DNA from: Gammaproteobacteria bacterium | GTDB taxonomy: Bacteria; Pseudomonadota; Gammaproteobacteria; CAJXQU01 | Length of the DNA stretch: 12,603 nt | Assembly: GCA_026984275.1 (NCBI GenBank) | Contig: JALSSM010000232.1 | Location: forward strand, 1 to 12,603 | Direction of reading: 5' to 3' | Part shown: in pieces, positions 8,250 to 12,603 of the stretch | How positions within the stretch are numbered: position 1 is the first letter of the stretch | Layout: every line of letters begins with the position of its first letter | Position numbers and translations under genes: made by a program | Notes under the pieces: generated by a model | Seen by the model: the letters and a program-made list of their open reading frames with translations, nothing else | What the model was told of the DNA's origin: nothing | The model's database searches: none

Positions 8250-8277
8250 GTAACAATAGTTTATATTTAACCAGCTG

Positions 8278-8688
8278 TTAATCCCAGCCGGAAACCTCAT
8301 AACCTCTGTCCATCAGACAGCGAGTTACAAAGTTTTTATAGGCCTGACTGGGTTCAGATCCTTTGAATAATCCGTGAATCAGGCCAGCGGTGGCTGCCGT
8401 GGCTGCTCCAATGGCGGCCCCTTCTCCAACAGACCCTGCGACAGCGCCACCAACGGCGCCTGATGCAGCACCAACAGCGCCCGATTTAGCTGTGCTGCTG
8501 GCAACATCGCCAGCCTTACTACCACCGGAAGCCCCGGCCTGTTCTGCCATGGATTTACATTCTGCAATATCGCGGTGCACGGTTTCCTGATCAACACTGT
8601 CCTGATTATTTGGATAAATAATCGGCTGTGGCCCGGCACAGGCAAAAAGTAGAAAAATTATGACGGCTAAAACTGAAATTCTCTTCAC
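8278..8688 (-). CDS. Glycine-zipper lipoprotein of unknown function
   Basis: A 136-residue predicted lipoprotein. The N-terminus MKRISVLAVIIFLLFAC is a classic lipoprotein signal with lipobox L14-F15-A16-C17. Residue +2 is Ala, not Asp, which predicts outer-membrane sorting. The mature part has a first cysteine (C44), then a Gly/Ala-rich glycine-zipper stretch (about 53-110, with repeated small residues such as GAVGAASGAVGGAVAG), and a second cysteine in the tail RCLMDRGYEVSGWD (C124). Glycine zippers of this kind pack or insert in membranes in SlyB/OmpA-like and related proteins. The Cys pair may form a disulfide, and the CxxxRGY tail recurs in similar lipoproteins. The start is GTG at 8688 with AGGAG eight bases upstream. 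The gene has its own good promoter candidate (8742-8769). Exact function is unknown. Confidence 0.85.
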   Translation of the reverse strand: MKRISVLAVIIFLLFACAGPQPIIYPNNQDSVDQETVHRDIAECKSMAEQAGASGGSKAGDVASSTAKSGAVGAASGAVGGAVAGSVGEGAAIGAATAATAGLIHGLFKGSEPSQAYKNFVTRCLMDRGYEVSGWD

Positions 8689-8741
8689 AAGGAATACTCC
8701 TGATTGCAGGGTTCAACAATATTGATGATGAACGTATCTCA

Positions 8742-8769
8742 ATTATATGTTCTTTATCTATAATCTGAA
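8742..8769 (-). promoter_or_regulatory. Sigma70-type promoter of the lipoprotein gene
   Basis: On the minus strand TTCAGA (8764-8769) and a perfect TATAAT (8742-8747) are separated by 16 bases. Transcription would start near 8735, leaving a leader of about 47 bases that includes the AGGAG ribosome binding site. It lies in the gap after the diguanylate cyclase stop, so the lipoprotein need not depend on transcription from the cyclase gene. Confidence 0.5.
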
Positions 8770-8782
8770 CCCATCATATTCT

Positions 8783-9496
8783 TCAGGTTAATACGACGCA
8801 ATTTTTTCCCTTTTGTTTCGCCTGATAAAGAGCCTGATCTGCTCTGTGGAGCATCTTGGTGAAATTATCATTCTCTGAAGCCCCTTTATATTGAGAAACT
8901 CCAAAGCTGGAAGTTACCTTGGTCTCATATGAAAACGGTGTTTCTTCGATCGCTTTGCGCAGCCGCTCTGCCGTTATCATTGCCTCATCTGATGATGTAC
9001 CTGGCATCAGAACAAGAAATTCTTCTCCTCCCCAGCGAGCATAAACGTCGGAGCCACGCTGATTATTTTTCAGGACGGTTGCCAGTTCTTTTAAGATAAC
9101 ATCACCTGCATTATGCCCATGACTATCGTTGATCTGCTTGAAATCATCTACATCAAAAAGGGTCAGAGAGAGTGGGTAACCATAACGATTCGCCGCTTCA
9201 ACTTCCTGCTTGAAGATTTCACTAAAATGGCGTCGTCCCCAGAGATTGGTGAGTGGATCATGAGCTGCCTCGACAAGTTCCCTGTGTAACACAAAAATCC
9301 TTGCCAGCAGAAAACCAAAAAAACATCCAACGATGATCGGAATAATGAAATCATTCCAGTTCATTGGGATTCGCATAACAAAAGTATATTGGACATACGC
9401 ACAGAGGCTCACGATCAGAGAGCTGATCATCATATATTTCCAATAGACCCGCTTATCAATGGCCAGGATTGGTGTTTTTATTTTTGTTACAGGCAA
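8783..9496 (-). CDS. Membrane diguanylate cyclase (GGDEF)
   Basis: A predicted diguanylate cyclase making cyclic di-GMP from two GTP. The 237-residue protein has two membrane helices (about 22-41 and 50-69) joined by a very short loop, so there is no sizeable periplasmic sensor domain. A GGDEF domain follows (about 75-235). Its signature is GGEEF (156-160), an active variant. D115 in FDVDDFK is the expected metal ligand, and NDSHGHNAGD is conserved. An RxxD inhibitory site is present (R147-D150, five residues before GGEEF), so product feedback inhibition is expected. The start at 9496 is TTG, supported by AGGA seven bases upstream. An ATG slightly upstream is in another frame and closes quickly. 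An alternative ATG at residue 22 would remove the cytoplasmic N-terminus just before the first helix. The membrane part may sense the membrane state or a partner; this is inference. Confidence 0.92.
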   Translation of the reverse strand: MPVTKIKTPILAIDKRVYWKYMMISSLIVSLCAYVQYTFVMRIPMNWNDFIIPIIVGCFFGFLLARIFVLHRELVEAAHDPLTNLWGRRHFSEIFKQEVEAANRYGYPLSLTLFDVDDFKQINDSHGHNAGDVILKELATVLKNNQRGSDVYARWGGEEFLVLMPGTSSDEAMITAERLRKAIEETPFSYETKVTSSFGVSQYKGASENDNFTKMLHRADQALYQAKQKGKNCVVLT

Positions 9497-9529
9497 ACCA
9501 CATTCCTGCTTTCTTGTTATTATTTAGCC

Positions 9530-9558
9530 ATTATAATGAATTTTATAAGAAAGTCCCC
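9530..9558 (-). promoter_or_regulatory. Possible promoter of the diguanylate cyclase gene
   Basis: A perfect minus-strand TATAAT (9530-9535) lies about 34 bases before the TTG start. It would give a leader of about 27 bases carrying the AGGA site. The -35 is poor (GGGGAC or GGGACT at 16-17 bases). The core ATTATAAT is nearly symmetrical and could also act as a plus-strand -10. Confidence 0.3.
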
Positions 9559-9563
9559 TGATT

Positions 9564-9592
9564 TTTATAAGGTTATTCCACACGGTTATACT
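9564..9592 (+). promoter_or_regulatory. Possible promoter of the DUF3754 gene
   Basis: TTTATA (9564-9569) and TATACT (9587-9592) are separated by 17 bases, matching the sigma70 hexamers at four and five of six positions. Transcription would start near 9599, giving a leader of about 19 bases. Confidence 0.4.
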
Positions 9593-9617
9593 GGAACAAC
9601 TGCTCGCTTAAATAAAT

Positions 9618-10877
9618 ATGAATACATTGAAAAGAAAAGAACGCTTTATCCCTTATCGAAAAACAGACATTATCGCGATGTGCTGTGATGATGCTCATCT
9701 GTCCGAGAAAGATGTTTTGAAGTTTCAGGATGTTTGCAAACTACTGAGCAGTATTTTTCATTTCAGGTTTCATAAAAGTCTTGAAACTCTGAAGGACAGT
9801 TATGCCCCCGTTAACCCTGATCTGGACACACAACTTGTCTACCCCAAAACAGAAGAAGAAAAAACACAGATGGAATCTGTCCTGATCTCTGAATTGAAAC
9901 AATTACTTGATGCCGCTAATTTTGAAGTGATCACCAAAGAGGATCTTGATAATGCTATGCAGGAAGAATCACTTTTCAAAATTCGCCTGAATGTGGATTT
10001 TGATGATTTTGAAGAAGTACTTTTTTTTCGTCGAGGTGAATCAGAAAAAGAAGAAACTCTGATCAGCTGGTTTGGACTTCGTAAAAAGAAAATTTCCTTC
10101 ATCAATTACGGTCGGGTGGTGATCTATGTGAAATACAAAGATCAGAAATATTTTGATCAGCAAAAAAGAAAACAACTCTTTTTCACACCCGGTTCAACAA
10201 TTATCAAACTGTTTCAAAATATTCCACGCTCTGATCTGGAAATGCTGTTTCCAAATACTGAGGTCAGGATGAAGACTATCGACAAACTTATCATCGGTGT
10301 ACCTGCTGCTGTCGGCGGCATTATTATGCTGGCGACAAAACTCGGTGCGACATTAATCCTCACAGGAACATTACTGGCATTCTGGCTGGGCATGCGTGAT
10401 GAACCTGTAGTACTTGATCAGACGGCCTTACTGGGGCTGGCCGCTGGTTTCGGAACATTGGGCGCTTTTCTGTGGAAGCAATTCAGTAACTTCAAAAATC
10501 GCAAAATTCAGTTTATGAAAACACTCGCAGATAATCTTTATTTCAAAAATCTCGATAATAATACCGGTGTTTTCCATCGCTTGATCGATGCGGCTGAGGA
10601 AGAGGAATGTAAGGAGACGATCCTGGCCTATTATTTTTTATTACGCTCAGGCAAAGCAATGGATACAGAAGAACTGGACCGAAACATAGAACAATGGTTT
10701 CAGGAGCATTATCAACAGTCACTCGATTTTGAGATCCAGGATGCATTGAGAAAACTGGAAGAACTGGGTCTTGCTATCACTCGTGATAATATGATTAGTG
10801 CTATCCCTCTTAACGATGCGAGGATCAAACTTGATGCAATATGGGATAGTTATTTTGAATTCAACTATACTACCTGA
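9618..10877 (+). CDS. DUF3754 / TMEM143-like membrane protein
   Basis: A 419-residue protein that I recognise as the DUF3754 family, related to the mitochondrial membrane protein TMEM143. The biochemical role is unknown. Family-like segments are the N-terminal RKERFIPYRKTDII (about 6-19), EEVLFFRRGE (132-141), NIPRSDLEMLFPNT (201-214), and LADNLYFKNLDNNTGVFHRLIDAAEEEECKE split over 303-333. Hydrophobic segments at about 224-258 (one long or two short helices) and 267-286 anchor it in the membrane. The large N- and C-terminal parts are soluble and charged. The start at 9618 is the first possible one (TAA stands in frame nine bases before) and keeps the RERFIP-like family start. The Shine-Dalgarno signal is poor, so translation may be weak. 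It lies divergent from the cyclase gene and on its own, giving no functional clue. Confidence 0.88.
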   Translation: MNTLKRKERFIPYRKTDIIAMCCDDAHLSEKDVLKFQDVCKLLSSIFHFRFHKSLETLKDSYAPVNPDLDTQLVYPKTEEEKTQMESVLISELKQLLDAANFEVITKEDLDNAMQEESLFKIRLNVDFDDFEEVLFFRRGESEKEETLISWFGLRKKKISFINYGRVVIYVKYKDQKYFDQQKRKQLFFTPGSTIIKLFQNIPRSDLEMLFPNTEVRMKTIDKLIIGVPAAVGGIIMLATKLGATLILTGTLLAFWLGMRDEPVVLDQTALLGLAAGFGTLGAFLWKQFSNFKNRKIQFMKTLADNLYFKNLDNNTGVFHRLIDAAEEEECKETILAYYFLLRSGKAMDTEELDRNIEQWFQEHYQQSLDFEIQDALRKLEELGLAITRDNMISAIPLNDARIKLDAIWDSYFEFNYTT

Positions 10878-10899
10878 AGGAGCTCTGAAAAATTTGATC

Positions 10900-10925
10900 C
10901 TGAATTTTCCTGGAAAATGGTTCAG
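10900..10925. repeat. Imperfect inverted repeat after the DUF3754 gene
   Basis: CTGAA-TTTTC-CTG-GAAAA-TGG-TTCAG can fold into a 10-bp hairpin with a 3-base bulge. It begins 22 bases after the DUF3754 stop. No T-run follows, so it is not a canonical terminator; it might stabilise the 3' end of the transcript. No convincing promoter for the next gene was found nearby (CATAAT at 10938-10943 lacks a -35). Confidence 0.3.
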
Positions 10926-10982
10926 ACATTGTTCAGGCATAATTAATAACAATAACGTGTACTCAACCAGAGGAGAACCACC

Positions 10983-11543
10983 ATGCGTAAATTTCTAACT
11001 TTTATAACATGTGCATTTCTGTTTGCACCTTTATCTTCAATGGCCATTGAAAAAGGCGGGATCACCATGCCAGATACACTACAGGCTGGTGGAGAAACAC
11101 TCATGCTCAATGGTGCGGGCATTCGTAGTAAATTTGTTTTTGATTTGTATGTTGCAGGACTTTATTTGAAAGAAAAAAGCAGTAATGCGGCAGCGATCAT
11201 AAAATCTTCAGATCCAATGGCCATTCGACTGCATATTATTTCTGGAAAGATCACTTCTGAAAAAATGTCCAAAGCCACTCGAGAAGGTTTTGAGAAATCA
11301 ACCGGTGGAAATACAGCGCCTATTTCAGCAGAAATTGATCAATTTATTGGTGCTTTCAGTGAACCTATCAAAGAAGGTGATATTTTTGAATTTGTCAACA
11401 CGGCTGATGGCGTTATTGTGACAAAAAATGGTGCTGAAAAAGCAACCATTGCTTCACCTGAGTTCAAACAGGCACTCTTCGGGATCTGGTTATCCGATCA
11501 CCCAGTACAGGGTAAATTGAAAAAAGCGATGTTAGGAAAATAA
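10983..11543 (+). CDS. Exported chalcone-isomerase-like protein
   Basis: A 186-residue protein with a Sec signal peptide (MRKFLTFITCAFLFAPLSSMA, cleavage likely after A21), so it should be periplasmic. The mature part resembles bacterial chalcone-isomerase-like proteins. It shows GGETLMLNGAGIRSKFVFDLYVAGLYLKE as successive segments (36-64), a mid-part with RLHIISGKIT, the helix FEKSTGG..., EGDIFEFVN and the C-terminal FKQALFGIWLSDHPVQGKLKKAMLG. The fold is that of plant chalcone isomerase and fatty-acid-binding relatives, but bacterial members are not shown to make flavonoids. Binding of a fatty acid or other hydrophobic ligand is a reasonable inference. The start has a strong GAGGAG with seven bases to the ATG. 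The spacing of 105 bases from the gene before it, and a strong terminator after it, suggest a monocistronic or two-gene unit. Confidence 0.88.
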   Translation: MRKFLTFITCAFLFAPLSSMAIEKGGITMPDTLQAGGETLMLNGAGIRSKFVFDLYVAGLYLKEKSSNAAAIIKSSDPMAIRLHIISGKITSEKMSKATREGFEKSTGGNTAPISAEIDQFIGAFSEPIKEGDIFEFVNTADGVIVTKNGAEKATIASPEFKQALFGIWLSDHPVQGKLKKAMLGK

Positions 11544-11573
11544 ATCAATTTTCTTTTTTTATTAAGATGAAAT

Positions 11574-11616
11574 AAGAAACCGGGTTATGTTATACATAAC
11601 CCGGTTTCTTTTATTT
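11574..11616. terminator. Strong, probably bidirectional terminator
   Basis: Two perfect 16-base arms (11574-11589 and 11595-11610) with a GC-rich middle (CCGGG/CCCGG) enclose a 5-base TTATA loop. The arms end in TTTCTT and run into TTATTT on the plus strand, and into TTTCTTATTTC on the minus strand. It lies between converging genes and can end both the chalcone-isomerase-like transcript and the SEL1 transcript. Confidence 0.92.
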
Positions 11617-11629
11617 GGTGCCTGCAGCT

Positions 11630-11650
11630 GGATTTAGGATTTAGGATTTA
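11630..11650. repeat. Three tandem copies of a heptamer at a stop codon
   Basis: GGATTTA is repeated three times without interruption (TAAATCC on the minus strand). The array covers the last codons and the TAA stop of the SEL1-repeat gene (stop at 11634-11636). Seven is not a multiple of three, so loss of a copy changes the reading frame. Confidence 0.9.
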
Positions 11651-12602
11651 AAATCGGAGCAACTTTAGCTGCTGCTTTTAATTGCTCCGATGACATTGAT
11701 TCCTTAATCGTTTGCAAGGCCTCTTCTGCGCCTTCTGCATTGTTCTCCACGGCTGCATCACACCAGACATAGGCAAGAACCACATCCACAGGAACTCCTC
11801 TCCCTAGCGAATAGGATAAACAGAGTAGATACTGTGCATCTGCAACCTGCTGTTTTGCAGCTCGTTTATACCAGAATACAGCCTGCTCATAATCCCGTTT
11901 CACCTTTTTTCCCTGACCATAAAGATAACCCAGTTGATATTGAGCCAATCTATCTCCATTTTCAGCCGCTTCTCGCAACAGTTGAACTCCCCTTTGACTA
12001 TTCGTTCCATCATCAAGATTCAGCATGGCCAGATAATAACGCGCTTCGGGGGTTTCTTTATGAGCCATGGCTTTTTTGTACCATTGGGCAGCTTTCTTTT
12101 TATCTTTGCCAGTGCCCAGACCAAGCTCAAAATATCGTGCAACCTTAAATTGTGCCTTGGGCAACCCGTTTTCTGCTGCCTTCAGATACCACTTAAAGGC
12201 CTGATCAGCATTTTTTTTATCGACCAGGCCTTGTTCCAATATATAGGCCAGGTTGTATTGAGCCGGAGGAAAGTCAAGATCAGCGGCCAGGCGAAAACGC
12301 CGTGATGCCTCCTTGTAATCTATACTCATTCCCCGACCGTTAAAAAATAGATTGCCGATATTGTAATGTGCTCTCGCTACGCCTTGTTCAGCTGCTTTGA
12401 TATACCAGAACAGTGCTTGTGGGAAACTTTGCTCTACGCCATTACCTTTTTCATATAAAACTCCCAGGTAAAATTGTGACTTTGGATCACCTTCTTCGGC
12501 GAAGACCTTCCAGATATTATAGGCCGTTTTGTAATCTCCCTTCGATGCATGTAAGGCGCCTGTTTCTGCATCTACTGCCAGTACAGAAAACGTTATCGAT
12601 AG
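11634..12602 (-). CDS. Exported SEL1-repeat protein, N-terminus cut by window edge
   Basis: The last 322 residues of a SEL1-like (tetratricopeptide-type) repeat protein. The reading frame stays open through the right edge; an ATG at 12329 is internal, since the upstream translation continues the repeat pattern. The visible N-terminus LSITFSVLAVDAETGALHASKGDY looks like the end of a signal peptide (cleavage near VDA) followed by the first repeat, so only about 10-15 residues should be missing. About seven SEL1 repeats follow, each with the A.Y.LG.LY..G / A..WY.KAA pattern, for example SQFYLGVLYEKGNGV, AQYNLAYILEQG and AQYQLGYLYGQGKKV. A less regular C-terminal tail ends LNPKS. Such proteins are scaffolds for protein-protein contacts in the periplasm or envelope; the partner is unknown. 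It converges on the chalcone-isomerase-like gene and shares its terminator. Confidence 0.9.
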   Translation of the reverse strand, partial: LSITFSVLAVDAETGALHASKGDYKTAYNIWKVFAEEGDPKSQFYLGVLYEKGNGVEQSFPQALFWYIKAAEQGVARAHYNIGNLFFNGRGMSIDYKEASRRFRLAADLDFPPAQYNLAYILEQGLVDKKNADQAFKWYLKAAENGLPKAQFKVARYFELGLGTGKDKKKAAQWYKKAMAHKETPEARYYLAMLNLDDGTNSQRGVQLLREAAENGDRLAQYQLGYLYGQGKKVKRDYEQAVFWYKRAAKQQVADAQYLLCLSYSLGRGVPVDVVLAYVWCDAAVENNAEGAEEALQTIKESMSSEQLKAAAKVAPILNPKS

Positions 12603-12603
12603 G

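Larger units (their letters stand above)
7922..8277. other. Intergenic stretch without a large gene
   Basis: AT-rich region between lpd (ending from the left) and the lipoprotein gene (ending from the right). It contains a candidate 32-codon minus-strand ORF (8025-8123) and a possible minus-strand terminator (8201-8249), both listed separately. I looked for a terminator for the suc operon and found only T-runs without a convincing GC stem, for example TTTTTT near 8046-8051. No RNA gene was recognised. Confidence 0.6.

Noticed and set aside
8390..8590. Plus-strand Ala/Pro-rich open frame across the lipoprotein gene.
   Set aside because: The composition is the direct mirror of the Gly/Ala-rich zipper codons on the other strand.
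8709..8772. GGGTTCA and TGAACCC as a paired inverted repeat before the lipoprotein gene.
   Set aside because: The 7-base arms are 50 bases apart with the promoter between them; most likely chance.
12327..12329. ATG at 12329 as the start of the SEL1 protein.
   Set aside because: The frame is open upstream to the window edge and encodes further SEL1 repeats and the end of a signal peptide, so this ATG is internal.

Overview
The window looks like ordinary chromosomal DNA of a gammaproteobacterium of moderate GC content. The evidence is a proteobacterial-type citrate synthase, the sucA-sucB-lpd order with a 1-base sucA/sucB overlap, an outer-membrane-type lipoprotein and a Gram-negative exported chalcone-isomerase-like protein. 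The genus cannot be fixed from the sequence. I see no insertion sequence, phage gene, CRISPR array, tRNA or rRNA.

Left part (1-7921) is a TCA-cycle block. On the minus strand lie malate dehydrogenase (mdh, cut by the left edge) and citrate synthase (gltA), with a clear terminator between them. Across a 157-base intergenic region the plus strand carries sucA (E1) and sucB (E2) of 2-oxoglutarate dehydrogenase and lpd (E3), packed as an operon. Together these genes cover malate to oxaloacetate, oxaloacetate plus acetyl-CoA to citrate, and 2-oxoglutarate to succinyl-CoA. Succinate dehydrogenase genes, which sit between gltA and sucA in many relatives, are absent here. The gltA/sucA divergent region holds a perfect 20-base inverted repeat that could be an operator or an mRNA hairpin.

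Middle part (7922-9496): a 356-base stretch without an obvious large gene contains a candidate 32-codon hydrophobic peptide ORF (minus strand, 8025-8123) and a possible terminator. It is followed by a glycine-zipper lipoprotein gene (GTG start) and a two-transmembrane GGDEF diguanylate cyclase (probable TTG start), both on the minus strand.

Right part (9497-12603): a DUF3754/TMEM143-type membrane protein and a secreted chalcone-isomerase-like protein on the plus strand. They end at a very strong 16-bp-stem terminator shared with a converging gene for an exported SEL1-repeat protein, cut by the right edge. That gene's stop codon lies inside a 3-copy tandem heptamer.

No obviously novel multi-gene system is visible. 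The items most worth a second look are the gltA/sucA palindrome, the candidate small membrane peptide, the heptamer repeat at a stop codon, and the DUF3754 protein of unknown function.
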